Positions 1-10,441 of a stretch of DNA of 64,000 nt are shown piece after piece. The stretch covers positions 2,622,501-2,686,500 of the forward strand of contig JARFIW010000884.1 of NCBI GenBank assembly GCA_036346225.1, given 5' to 3'. The notes under the pieces are model-generated. The model worked only from the letters and a program-made list of their open reading frames with translations, was not told the origin of the DNA and did no database searches. The position numbers were made by a program, and so were the translations under genes. Every line of letters starts with the position of its first letter. The first letter of the stretch is position 1. The stretch is from Platerodrilus igneus (Eukaryota; Arthropoda; Insecta; Coleoptera; Lycidae).

Positions 1-1635
1 ATAAGTACTTTAACAAGTGGATATATTTCTTTATAGATACACAATTCAAATACTTTAGCAAAGTTTGATAAAATACTTATTGGACGATAGTTATTTATAT
101 CAGTTGTGTCTCCACCTTTATGGATAGGGCAAATTCTTGCAATTTTCTATTTGTCCGGAAATGTGTTAGTTTTAAGTGAAATATTAAAGATACTACTCAG
201 AGGTTTAGCTAAAATAGTGGCACAGTCCTTTACTAAGAAACAGGGAACTTGATCGAAGCCAGCTGTATTTTTATTCTTTAGTGTTTTAATAGAGGCCAGT
301 ACCATTTCCTCTGAAATAGTATTAACAATTATATTAGGTGTACTACATGGATTGATATTGTCAAAGAATTGAAATGAAGTTGTAACAGGTGAAAATACAC
401 TTGCAAAGTGACTGCTAAAGCCATCAACGATTTCTTTAGCTGAGTTATACATAGTATCGTCAAGTCTCATCTTGCCGGGATTCGTGAGTCAGATTTTTTG
501 ACCTAATATAAGACCAAAATTCTTTTGGTCTAGTATTATGGCATTTTGTATATTATATATGTATGCTTTATAACTTGTCCGTATTTGACATTTGATAAGT
601 CTCCTTAGTTGTTTAAATTTGGTCAAATCACAAGGTAAGTGCAATTTGTTAAAACGCTTATGAATTTGAACTTTAAGTAAATATTATTGATTATTTCTTT
701 AGTAAACCATTTAGGGTAGTTACCAGGATGCTTAATATAGTATGGAACGTGTAAGTCAAAAACTCTATTTATAGTTTTGTAAAATGCTGAACATGCCAAA
801 TTTGCATCCTCAATTTGTGATAGAAAATCCCAATTTATTTGAAATAAAGCATGATATAAATTAATTATATCTGCTTTCTTAAAATTGTATTTGCTACTCA
901 CAGACATGTTAACAGGAAATTTAGAAAACCGTGCTTGAGTCTCTAAGGTAACAACTAAAGGTGGGTGATGCATATCCTCTGGTACAATAGGACTATCATC
1001 ACGAGAAACTGAGCATATTACATTCGTCAGTACCAAATCAAGTAATTTATTATTTGTATTCAGAATGACGTTACATTGGTTTAGGCCTAAAATAGATAAA
1101 AATTTTTTTAAGATTGTTGATTTTGTATCAGTAGTATTTGTCCAAACAAAAGTGGAATATTAAAATCACCTAGTATAAGTAAATGCATACATGAAAACAT
1201 AGTTGTTCAAATGCTTCAAAAAAGAAATAAAATCATTTACAGTTGTACTTGGTGGAATGTATAAAACAAAATGGATAAAGTAATTGCTGTAAATCTGCAC
1301 CTGCAGCCTACAACATCAATTGAAGGAACAACTTGTCGTAAGTTAGTGGTGTCTATTGGCTAGGAAAGTATTGATGTTTTTAGGGCAATGAATACTCCTC
1401 CGCCCCAAGTTGTATTAGTCAAGTTGTAGTTACGATCACACCTAAATAATGAATAGTTCAGTGGAACTACTTCATTTATATGTATGTCAGGAGTAAGAGC
1501 ACTTTCAACAATTCCGATAAAATCAAATTCATTTTCACTAATTATCGAATAAAAACTTTGTAATTTGGTACGTAAGCCACGGACGTTCTGAAAGTAACCT
1601 ATGAATTTTGCTTTATATGCTACATCATTATCCAC
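1..1635 (-). pseudogene. LINE ORF2 (endonuclease plus reverse transcriptase), broken and truncated by window edge
   Basis: The endonuclease starts in a frame overlapping the ORF1 stop near 1635. It shows QNVRGLRTK, then IVESAL in the place of the usual catalytic Glu motif, then GGGVFIAL (to 1360). The middle is disrupted, but GDFNIP can be read in a shifted frame near 1170. The endonuclease end is clear in 1036-623, with NNKLLDLVLTNVICSVSRDD and HHPPLVVTL, corresponding to the D/H catalytic end. The RT N-terminus lies in 470-147 (LKNKNTAGFDQVPCFLVK), a stop follows FPDK, and the RT continues to base 1. At least three disruptions are visible between 1360 and 147. The polymerase YxDD box lies outside the window. 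Confidence 0.8.
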
Positions 1636-2798
1636 TAAGTTTCTTGAATTAAATCTGTTACCTTTTGAAAATCCTTTTCTACGATGGTATCGGTTTTAAG
1701 TTTTGAATAAAATTTCCTAATAGCTATTCCTTCTGGCCAGAATTCGGAGTTCATTAAAATAGGAACATAAATAGAATTCATTGTTAATTTAAATGAGCTA
1801 TAATTATTAGGATAGCGTGACATTATCTTCTGAATTTTAAAGTTGTGAGGACATTTTATTTCTAAATATGGTTGCAATTTTGCTTCGACGTAGTTATTGA
1901 TTTTGCTAATATCTACAGAGGGATTCACTCTCGTAAGGTGTAGATTTGAGTTTCTCAATTTTTTTTCTATTGCAATGAAATCATCTAAACAGGGTTCATT
2001 AGTACCTCCTTGATTATTAATAGCTGTACCAATTACTAAGCCATTTTTTCTAAGATGATTTACTTGATTTCCAGTTTGATGCATAGGAGTGTAAGGTACT
2101 TTTGATACTGTTTTTGTCTTTATTTCTAACACATTATTATTATTATTATTAGTTAGCAATGCAATATTATTATCTAATGATAAAGGTAAGTCCTTAACCT
2201 TATTTGCATATAATTGTGCATTATGAACATGTTTATCAATGTTATTGTTATTAGAAGATTTCACCTTATCTTGACTATGTTGTGTACCATCTGCAATTTT
2301 CTTTACTTTTCTTGCTAGACCTAATGGTTGTGAAATTCCAGTTAGATCAATATCTTTAGTAAGTAGTTTAATTAATTCTTTATTACTTTCTGTTAGAATT
2401 ATGATTTGCATTTTTAAATCTTGGATTTCATTCAATAATATTTTGGTTTCCTGATTAATTAAAATTTTGACCATGTTTTGTAGTGTAAAATTCTCTTCTA
2501 AATTAGCTATACTTTCTACATCTTCCTTTAAAACACTATCCAAATTGTAATTTTTGACAGACTGAGTATTGACACTATCAATAATATCATTTGAATTGGC
2601 TGAGGCTTCACATGTCTTACAAAAATATTTATTAATACCATCATTGGAACTTGTAAATACCCCCATACGTCTGCTACATGATGTGTGACACCTTACAGAG
2701 CATTTACAACATTCCACAAATTTATTTACAGCATTTTCACTACAATAATAACAAACTTTCTTCAGAGAACTTTCATTATGATTTGACTTGGTAGCCAT
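1635..2798 (-). CDS. LINE ORF1 protein with PHD zinc finger
   Basis: A 387-residue open frame is obtained from the ATG at 2798. The frame is open upstream to 2972, but that extension resembles another LINE's endonuclease start, so 2798 is the likelier native start. Residues about 16-63 form a C4HC3 PHD-type finger: CYYC, then ECCKC, CHTSC and YFCKTC. A coiled-coil-like acidic/lysine stretch and Asn runs follow. The C-terminal third (VNPSVDISKINNYVEAKL, and later SEFWPEGIAIRKF) matches the conserved tail of insect LINE ORF1 proteins, thought to bind RNA in the LINE ribonucleoprotein. It ends with TAG at the overlap with the ORF2 frame. Family function is established knowledge; activity of this copy is unknown. 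Confidence 0.8.
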   Translation of the reverse strand: MATKSNHNESSLKKVCYYCSENAVNKFVECCKCSVRCHTSCSRRMGVFTSSNDGINKYFCKTCEASANSNDIIDSVNTQSVKNYNLDSVLKEDVESIANLEENFTLQNMVKILINQETKILLNEIQDLKMQIIILTESNKELIKLLTKDIDLTGISQPLGLARKVKKIADGTQHSQDKVKSSNNNNIDKHVHNAQLYANKVKDLPLSLDNNIALLTNNNNNNVLEIKTKTVSKVPYTPMHQTGNQVNHLRKNGLVIGTAINNQGGTNEPCLDDFIAIEKKLRNSNLHLTRVNPSVDISKINNYVEAKLQPYLEIKCPHNFKIQKIMSRYPNNYSSFKLTMNSIYVPILMNSEFWPEGIAIRKFYSKLKTDTIVEKDFQKVTDLIQET

Positions 2799-3270
2799 CT
2801 TTAGCTTACCTACTTGCTTCATACTTTTGATATTCCATACTCCAACTTGCAAAATGTTCCTGATTCTTTTTCTAAATTTTCTGATCACATCCTCCGAAGT
2901 AGTCCCTTCCCGAAGATCCAAATGAGGGACTATTTTACCTCCAGAATCCTTTACCCCAGAGGATGCCATCATCTTAAATACAATTTAAGTACGCTGTGTA
3001 CTTGGGACGTAATGTGGTGGTATCCGTTGCGTTCCACATCGCGGTAGTGTCTTAGAATGCCAAACCGACCCCTACGGTCTCTGCCAATCTAAGTACCGAA
3101 AGAGCAGTTGCTCTCTTTCGAGGACCTGTCTTAGTCTGGTTCCTCATTAAAGACCCTACTCCTTTGGTTGAACCTGTAGTTTGGCTCTTTAGGTCACTGG
3201 AACATAGAAGCCATTCCACCCGTTTTGGTAATCTAGAACTTCTTCAAAGTGCAGGTCCATTAGGAATGTA
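2799..3270 (-). mobile_element. RTE-like 5' head fused upstream of the LINE ORF1
   Basis: This block is noticeably richer in G and C than its surroundings. In frame with ORF1 it encodes SGGKIVPHLDLREG and then ILQVGVWNIKSMKQVGKL. The second piece resembles the start of RTE-type endonucleases (pattern VGTWNVRSL..PGKL). The similarity stops exactly at the ATG of the PHD-finger ORF1. The rest (to about 3270) reads as non-coding leader. I infer that an RTE 5' end was joined to this LINE, either as a chimeric insertion or as a captured promoter/leader. The right boundary is approximate, placed where base composition changes. Confidence 0.45.
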
Positions 3271-3317
3271 TTAAGTTAAACAAACAACAATATTTGAATG
3301 AATTTAATAATGATGCT

Positions 3318-3870
3318 TGAAGAAGACCCTATAAAGCATTGATAGAAAAACTAAATATTAAATAGTTTTCAACTCCTGAATGCTTTACTCTTCTAAAGAA
3401 AATAGTAAACACATTCCCAAAACAGTGCGAACAAAAATATACAAACATAATAACTTGCGATAAAGAATGTATACTACAAATTACCGAAAATGAAATGATA
3501 GTCGCATGTAGTAAGATAGGAAACAATAAAGCATCAGATTTAGATTGCATATCTAACACTGCTCTTAAAGCAGTTATTAAAAGCTGTTTTGATATCTTTG
3601 CCTCTTATATAATTCTTGTTTAAACGATAGTGTGTTTCCATAACCATAAAAATAACAATTTTTAGTATTAATACCAATGGAAAATAAACCTCTTGGTAAA
3701 CCGTCATCATACCGTCCTATACGCATGTTAGATACAGTTGGGAAGATCTTGGAAAAGATTATCCAAAACTGATTAGAAATGGCTATAGAAGTCAGCAGTA
3801 CTTCAGAAAATGAATACGGTTTTCAAAAAACACGTTCAACAGTGGATGCAATTGATTCGATTATTAATAT
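3318..3870 (+). pseudogene. R1-type LINE reverse transcriptase relic, left part
   Basis: The plus strand reads, across frameshifts and stops, EDPYKALIEKLNI, then ACSKIGNNKASDLD, then ENKPLGKPSSYRPIRMLDTV and ENEYGFQKTRSTVDAID. These are the RT motifs that precede the catalytic box in R1/TRAS-like LINEs. The relic is cut at 3870 by the BEL element and continues at 11152 with the same order of motifs. Stops (for example TTTAAACG near 3620, and TGA in the IIQN* segment) show it was dead before or after insertion. Clade assignment is by motif resemblance only. Confidence 0.75.
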
Positions 3871-4270
3871 TGTTACGTCATCATCGAACATTTATTGGAA
3901 TTGGTGACAATAAATACTTTGTGCGTGCATCCTACAGTTTTGAGTGAAACATTTATACCGACAGTAACAGTGCATAAAGTGAGTCGCATTCGAACCCTTG
4001 CAAAAGACGGTCGTGTGAGAGCTTTGGAAGCGACATCGACACCCCATCGTGCGTGTTTTCGGTGGTCCGTCGGAAGCTCTTTGTGTGTGAATGTTTATTG
4101 CCCACAGCGGCACAGGATAAAAGGTATTTATACCCTTTATTAAGTAGTTTGGTGTAGTTGTTTAGTTATTACATAACCGCTCCACCGTCATCGTTATTGC
4201 TACAAAAGCAATTGGTCCTTCCCTATAATTTGCATATTTATATCACATCTCCTTAACCCCAATCAAGCCA
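3871..4270 (+). repeat. BEL 5' LTR
   Basis: The 400-bp repeat begins TGTTACGTCATCATCG. Its first 295 bases match the 3' LTR with no difference that I can see, ending at the SINE insertion point. The last 70 or so bases differ at several positions and by small indels. A TATA-like block (GGTATTTATACCC, about 4125) precedes the likely transcription start. Open frames of 73 and 82 codons on opposite strands appear identically in both LTRs and are not genes. Confidence 0.93.
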
Positions 4271-4271
4271 T

Positions 4272-4296
4272 TGGTCCTATAAGTCGATCCGGATTC
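4272..4296 (+). promoter_or_regulatory. Candidate primer-binding site, tRNA-Tyr-like
   Basis: One base after the LTR end the sequence reads TGGTCCT, then after an imperfect middle CCGGATTC. A PBS complementary to insect tRNA-Tyr would read TGGTCCTTCGAGCCGGATTC, so both ends match and the middle differs. The position and the TGG start are as expected; the tRNA identity is an inference. Confidence 0.45.
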
Positions 4297-5031
4297 ATCA
4301 GTCCTATGGTATACGCATGTCCTAAATTAAATATCATTTTGCACACCAGCGAGCTTTTAAGTAATTATTTTAGCTTTTAAATTTGTGCTTAAAGCCCATA
4401 TTTAGCGGGTTAAAATGTGTAAATATTATTTATACTGTCTTTAGATTAAATTAAGCGATTTCGCCGTAATTGAAACCAGCAAGCGTTTTAATTACAAACA
4501 AATCCTTAATATAAAATTTGTTAGTTTTCAGTTGTAAATATATTTTAGCGGTATATAAAGCACACAGCAACCTGAAAATTATAGTCGCTTTATACTTCTT
4601 AAATAAGAAAGGAAAGGGATTTGCTTTGTATTTAAAAGCTATTGTACGTTTTAGTATCACATGCAACCCTTTTCAGTCGGTTTGCGGTAAAATATTGAAC
4701 ATCTGCAGAGGAATAAGGTTGTAAAGTTGCATCTTTCGGCAAATATGTTAAAACCACATGTTTCTGTGAGCTTTTGATGTAAAGGCCGACCGCAACCGTA
4801 AGCTGTAAATCTTATCTTTAGGCTTTGTTTGACAAACCCTTGTTTTCGACGTCTCGTTTTAAGACCACATTGCAGGCTAATAGTCATAAAACGTGATTTA
4901 GTGGTTTATACGCTATTTGACATTTTTCGTGCCTTGACCAACGACCCATAATATTTTAATATTTCTCATCGCACATCTGACCGGTACCGTTTTACAACAT
5001 TTTATTGTAGATCTTTCAAATAACAGTCACT

Positions 5032-6345
5032 ATGGCTCCGAAGAAGGCACATGTAGTAGAACTAGAATTACTGAAAACACGTATTATAGAAATGTTTGAG
5101 CTTTGTAACACTATACAAAGTGACCCAACTTTAAAAACGTTGTTCCTTATTCAAACAAGGGGAGTACATGACCTTTATACAAATTTCAATAAAACTTTAG
5201 TTGACGTCTTAGCTTCATGTGACGATGTAGAATCATTAAATTACAACGCCTTACGGAAGGAAGTAGATTCCGCTTATTTTTGCATACTGCTGCATCTCGA
5301 AACGATGCAAGAAACGCGGGCACAAATCACGGAAAATGCTCCAAGCAGCAAGGTATCAAAATTGGTACCGTTAAAACTCCCACTTTTTAATAATGAGGTA
5401 ACGGAATTCGCATCTTTTATCGATTTATTTGACAGTCTGGTCTATAATAACGCGCCGCTGTCCAATATCGAAAAGCTAAATTACCTTATCAGTTCTTGTA
5501 CCGGGGAGTCTTTGAGAATCATTAAATCGGTACCCATTTCGGGAGATAACTTTATTATTTCCTATAACGCTTTGCGTGAGCGATTTAGCAACCCGCGTTT
5601 ATTGGCAACTTTGCATTGGAAAGCAATGAAAGACTTTCCACCTTTAAAATCAGAAGACCCTAAGAAACTTAGGGCACTTATTGACTGTTTTTCAGAGAAC
5701 CTTGCTGTTCTAACTAACTTAAAGTTTCCCACTGAACATTGGAACTTTATTCTAGTCGATTTGCTTTTAGAAAAGCTCGATCCACTCACTAGAAAACGCT
5801 TCGAACTCCAATCGGATCCGAAGCAAATACCTAATTTCGAGGATTTGAGATATTTTTGAACTCAACAATGTGCAGCGTTGGAAACCTTTTCTTCAACCGC
5901 ACCTGTTTCTTATTCGACGACTGTCCATACATCTCACACATCAGTGCCTAAGAAATCCTCAGCGTTTCAGTTTAAACCAAGAGTTTCTTCTAACGTAGTC
6001 TCACTGGACACACCAAGTAGCTCCAGTGACTCAAAGAATTCATTTTCGCACCATTGTCCTTCTTGCAAGGGCAATCACTTAATTTACAGATGTCAATCGT
6101 TTCTAAAGAAAACTCCGACAGAACGTTTCGACATTGTCAAACGCTTACGCCTTTGTTTAAATTGCTTACAAACAGACCATGCGTCCATGCAATGCAAATC
6201 TTATAATTCCTGTCGAACTTGCGCCAAGCCGCATCATACCTTGCTACATTTTGAACCGCAACCTGCTTCTAGCCGTTCAGCTGAACCGATCGCTACACCT
6301 ATGCATAAAATGCCAATAGGACGCAGTCAGCCTCTCCTATTCCGG
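5032..6345 (+). pseudogene. gag: BEL Gag (one in-frame stop)
   Basis: The frame opens at ATG 5032, about 760 bases after the LTR. Residues about 115-270 (VPLKLPLFNNEVTEFASFID) match the capsid-like region of BEL/Pao Gag. A single TGA at 5857-5859 (after DLRYF) replaces what is normally Leu, and the same frame then continues with QQCAALETF. Cys/His knuckles lie at about 6055-6240: CPSCKGNH, then CLNCLQTDH and CRTCAKPHH, which bind genomic RNA in this family. The frame stays open to 6462 but loses similarity near 6340, where the protease frame takes over, so a frameshift separates Gag from protease. BEL elements usually have one continuous Gag-Pol frame, so this shift is a defect or a sequencing error. 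Confidence 0.9.
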
Positions 6346-8590
6346 CAAATGTTTTGTCTTCACAGACGAATTCAAATCTTGGGGTTACTGTCTTACTCTC
6401 CACTGCTGTTGTGGAAGTTCAAGACCGGTCTGGTAGATACAAACAGATCAGGGTACTCTTAGACCCTGGCTCTCAAGCTAGCTTTATTCGAGACGATTGC
6501 GTGAGCAAACTTTGGCTTCCACGCATACGTTCTCAAGTTCCGATTTATGGACTTGGACAGACAACTTCAGCAGTCAATAGGGGTGCAGTCAGCTGCACCA
6601 TTCGCTCTATGTTAGACTCTGAAAAATCTCTAGAAGTCACAACTTTCGTGCTTTCGTCAATATCTGGCAAATTACCTAGCGTTGAAGTTCCTAATAATTG
6701 GGAACACTTATGCGGCCTGCACCTTGCAGACCCGACCTGGAACTCTCCAGGAACTGTTGACATGCTCCTTGGAGCAGATGTTTATCCGTTCATCATCAAT
6801 GGCGGTGTTATACATGGCAAATTTCTTCAGCCTGCCGCCATAAATACAATTTTTGGTTGGACTATCATTGGTCCCACAAAAAGCTTGCAGTCTGATACTG
6901 TCCAAGCATTTTTTACTTCTGTAGAAGATCCTATCGACCAGACCCTAAGGCGGTTTTGGGAGATAGAAGAGTTGCCATCCAAGCCTTATACTTCTCCAGA
7001 AGAAGAAAAGGCAGATTTGATTTTTGAAAACACGTTTTCTCGTGACCCTAGCGGTCGTTTTATTGTTGCGTTACCGTTCAACGACACTTTGCCCGTTTTT
7101 GATAATTCCTTTGACATGGCTAAAAAAAGACTATTTTCGTTGGAGTGCAAATTGCATGCTCAACCGGAGCTACGTGCCCAATACAACAATTTCATGCAGG
7201 ACTATCTTGATGCGGGTCATATGGCATTACTCGATTCTCCGCCCGTTGGGAACGATAATTATTTTTTTACCCCATCACCCTGTGTTTAAAGAGGAAGGTC
7301 ATACTTCTAAAATTCGTGTGGTTTTTGACGCCTCTGCAAAGGCTAAAAACAACGTGTCACTTAATGACACTCAATTGGCTGGACCTAGTCTCCAAAATGA
7401 CATTTCGTCAATCTTACTTAAATTTCGCTCTCATCGTTTCGTTTTTACTTGTGATGTTCGCCAAATGTATCGACAAATTTTGGTTACCGAAGAACATCGA
7501 AAGTTTCAGTTAATTGTTTGGCGGTTCTCCGCAGAAGAACCCATTCAGACTTATCAGCTTAATACAGTGACCTATGGTATTAAGTCATCGCCGTATCTAG
7601 CATTAAAAAACTCTTCAGCAATTAGCCATTGACGAAGGCAAAAGGTTTCCGTTAGCCGCTGAGGCTATACGGTCAAATCTATATATTGATGATTTCGTCG
7701 CCGGTGGAGATTCTATACAATCGGCCCGCGAAATTAAAGATCAACTCATCCGACTTTTACATTTGGCTGGTTTTGAACTTAGAAAATGGAGTTCGAATTC
7801 AGTTTCTATTTTGGAAGGCATTCCGTCAGATTTTTGCCAATATACTTCTCTCGATTTCGATTCTGACGAATCAATAAAAATATTAGGTCTACAATGGTCA
7901 CCTACAGAAGATATTTTCTCATTTCGGGTTAAACCATTAAACCCAATATGTACAAAGCGCAACATACTTTCGCAAGTTGCCAGAATATATGATCCATTAG
8001 GATTTTTAGCACCACTAACACTTTTTGCAAAACGCCTAATCCAGCATCTGTGGATGTTAGGTTTAAATTGGGATGACATCCCACCAGCAGACATTTCGTC
8101 TCAATGGCAGCAGTATCAAGAAGAGTTGCCGTTATTATCGTCATTAAAGTTACCACGTTGTTTACCCCCTTCGGATCCTTTTACTTGTCATTTGCATGGG
8201 TTTTGCGATGCTAGCGAGGTAGGGTATGCAGCGGTAGTGTTTTCCAGTTCATAAATCAAACTACTGGAGAAATAACTGTACAATTTGTAACCGCTAAAAC
8301 AAAAGTAGCTCCAATTAAGCGCATTTCAATTCCACGTTTGGAATTATGTGCCGCCGTTTATTAACCGATTTACTTTCTTTTACCATTCGGTCTTATCAAG
8401 GCTTGATTGACATCTCCGATGTTTCAGCGTGGAGTGATTCTACGGTCGCTCTCACTTGGATACGTTCTCCACCTTTCGTTGGAAAACTTTTGTGGCAAAC
8501 CGTGTTAGCCACATTCAAGAAATCATTGCACCTAGCCGATGGTTTTATATTAAATCTTCGCATAATCCGGCTGATCCTGCATCTCGGGAT
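6345..8590 (+). pseudogene. pol: BEL protease, reverse transcriptase and RNase H (frameshifted)
   Basis: Protease: RVLLDPGSQASFI near 6450-6490, with DPG at the active site where DSG or DTG is more usual. The protease-RT linker (MLLGADVYPFI, GWTIIGPT) follows. RT: KIRVVFDASAKAKN near 7310, then CDVRQMYRQI, TYGIKSSPYLA and the catalytic YIDD at 7682-7693. RNase H: HGFCDASEVGYAAVVF near 8195 and AWSDSTVALTWI near 8430, then SSHNPADPASR in a shifted frame near 8560. Frameshifts are visible near 7262 (T run), 7606 (A run), 8243, 8470 (T run) and 8588. All catalytic residues I can locate are retained apart from the unusual protease Pro. Confidence 0.9.
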
Positions 8591-10201
8591 TAATGCCAAG
8601 CGCGGTTATTTCATGTTCGCTATGGTGGGCGGGGCCTGAATGGCTTCACTACCCTAGTGACTCGTGGCCGCCTCAACCAACATTGTCAACCTCAATTGCT
8701 GAGGTAACTACGGAAAAGAAGATCCTAACATTTGTCGCTCAAACAGATCCAAACATCATTGACATTCTACTAAGTCGTTTTTCATCGTTATATAAAATCC
8801 AAGGCATCGTGGCTTACATTTATAGATTTTCTAAACCCATGGCTCAACGTCATACGGGTCCCTTAACTGACATTGAATTACACAATGCTCTCATGATAAT
8901 CGTTCGGCATGTACAAAATGTTACATTTTCAAAGGAAATAGCTTCAATCAAGGCAAACCGTAAATTACCTAAAAGCTTGCGAAAACTCTCTCCATTTGTT
9001 GATCCACAAAATATCTTAAGAGTAGGTGGGCGCTTGACACATTCTTCGCTTTCCTATTTCGAAAAGTTTCCTGCGTTATTGCCCCAGCGGCACCGATTAA
9101 CCGAACTTATCATTCGGTCAACTCATGAAAGGTATTGCCATCCCGGTGTTAATACCACAGCGTATCTTATACAACAGAATTTTTGGATTCTTTCTATTAA
9201 AAATTCAATCAGAAATTATTTATCATCATGTCATATAGATGTTTTCGTACCAAACCGGTCCTGGTAACTCCTCCTATGGGAGACCTACCGGCAGCACGTA
9301 TTACCCAAATCAAACCGTTCAGTATTGTTGGTGTTGATTTTGCTGGCCCTCTTTTAATAAAGGCTAACCGCCTGCGAGGCTCTAAAACTCTTAAGGCCTA
9401 TATTTGTATTTTTGTTTGTTTTGCCACTAAGGCAGCACATATTGAACTTGTTTCGGATTTGTCGGCAGACGCGTTTCTTGCCGCTTATGCGACGATTTAT
9501 AGCACGGCGAGGACGCTGTTCTCAAATATTTAGCGATTGCGGTACTAATTTTGTAGGTGCCTATCGTCAGCTTATGAGTTATCTGCATAATGCAGTAACC
9601 TCAGAAAAGATAAAGTGGTCGTTTAATCCACCTAGCGCCCTCACTTCGGTGGCTTGTGGGAAAGCGGTGTTAAGTCGGTAAAGACACACCTATCTCGCGT
9701 AATCGGCGAACAAAAACTTACCTTTGAGGAACTGTACACAGTTCTTACGCAAATTGAATCTGTTCTAAATTCAAGGCCACTCTGCGCTTTGAGTTCGGAT
9801 CCAAATGACTTGCGTTGCCTAACACCAGGTCATTTCCTCACCATGGAGCCTCTTTCTGCACCACCAGATGAGGACCATTCAACCAACGTTTTACCATTAA
9901 AAAACAGGTGGAAACTCCTGCAAAAACTCCACCAAGATTTTTGGGCTCGCTGGAGCCATGAGTACTTACATACTCTGAACCAGAAGGTTAAATGGCACTC
10001 TAAGGTAGGTGTCCGACAAGTGGAAAAGGACACTATTGTCCTCATCAAGGACGACCAGCTTTCTCCACTTCAATGGAAGTTTGGTCGTATTATTAATACT
10101 TTTCCGGTGCGGACGGTATTATACGTGTCGCTGAAGTCAAAACGGCACATGGCACACTAAAACGACCTTTGGTCAAACTAGCGCCGCTACCGGTATTTTA
10201 G
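8590..10201 (+). pseudogene. pol: BEL integrase (frameshifted)
   Basis: The HHCC zinc domain is seen as HERYCHPGVNTTAYL to SSCHI near 9120-9240, with the second Cys pair broken by a frameshift at about 9238. The catalytic core has D in VGVDFAGPL (about 9336), D in SDCGTNF (about 9535, after a frameshift near 9487) and E in WESGVKSVK (about 9660, after a frameshift near 9640). The C-terminal part with LTPGHFLTMEPL and FWARWSHEYL is well preserved. A last frameshift near 10105 leads to GIIRVAEVKTAHGTLKRPL and the TAG at 10199-10201. The order of domains with integrase last is BEL/Pao-like. Confidence 0.9.
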
Positions 10202-10441
10202 TTTTATTTTTTATGTTTAGATGTATATACACATTTCTTACATGTATAGTAGTATATTATTTTTACATATTTGCTTATTTACATATATATTTTATTTTTG
10301 CATAGTTGGTAATATCGCTCGCTGTAGTGTACCACCCTATCTTTCGTTACCTGTTTTCCTAGCAAGGTCAAATCCCATGTGACTTCCTTCACCCAACCTA
10401 CTTCCCTCCTTTTCAAAATTCTATGAATTTGGTGGGCGGTA
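10202..10441 (+). promoter_or_regulatory. BEL 3' untranslated region and polypurine tract
   Basis: A non-coding AT-rich stretch with T and TA runs follows the Pol stop. GGTGGGCGGTA (10431-10441) sits directly against the TGTTACG start of the 3' LTR and is the expected plus-strand primer. A GGGCGGTA-type tract is common at this place in BEL elements. Confidence 0.7.

Larger units (their letters stand above)
1..3270 (-). mobile_element. CR1/Jockey-type non-LTR retrotransposon (LINE), cut by the window edge
   Basis: Read on the minus strand, this is a LINE with the order 5' head (about 3270-2799), ORF1 with a PHD finger (2798-1635), then ORF2 with an endonuclease (1635 to about 1040) and the N-terminal part of a reverse transcriptase (about 1036 down to base 1). 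The RT continues off the left end, where it still reads INNYRPISILSNFAKVFE, a typical LINE RT motif. ORF1 is open over its whole length while ORF2 is broken by several frameshifts and stops, so the copy is dead but not ancient. A PHD finger in ORF1 followed by an AP-type endonuclease is known from CR1/Jockey-group LINEs of insects; the exact clade is inferred. Confidence 0.85.

Noticed and set aside
3892..4143. Overlapping 73- and 82-codon frames in the BEL LTR, repeated identically in the 3' LTR
   Set aside because: Conservation is explained by the LTR repeat; no protein-like motif and opposite-strand overlap.
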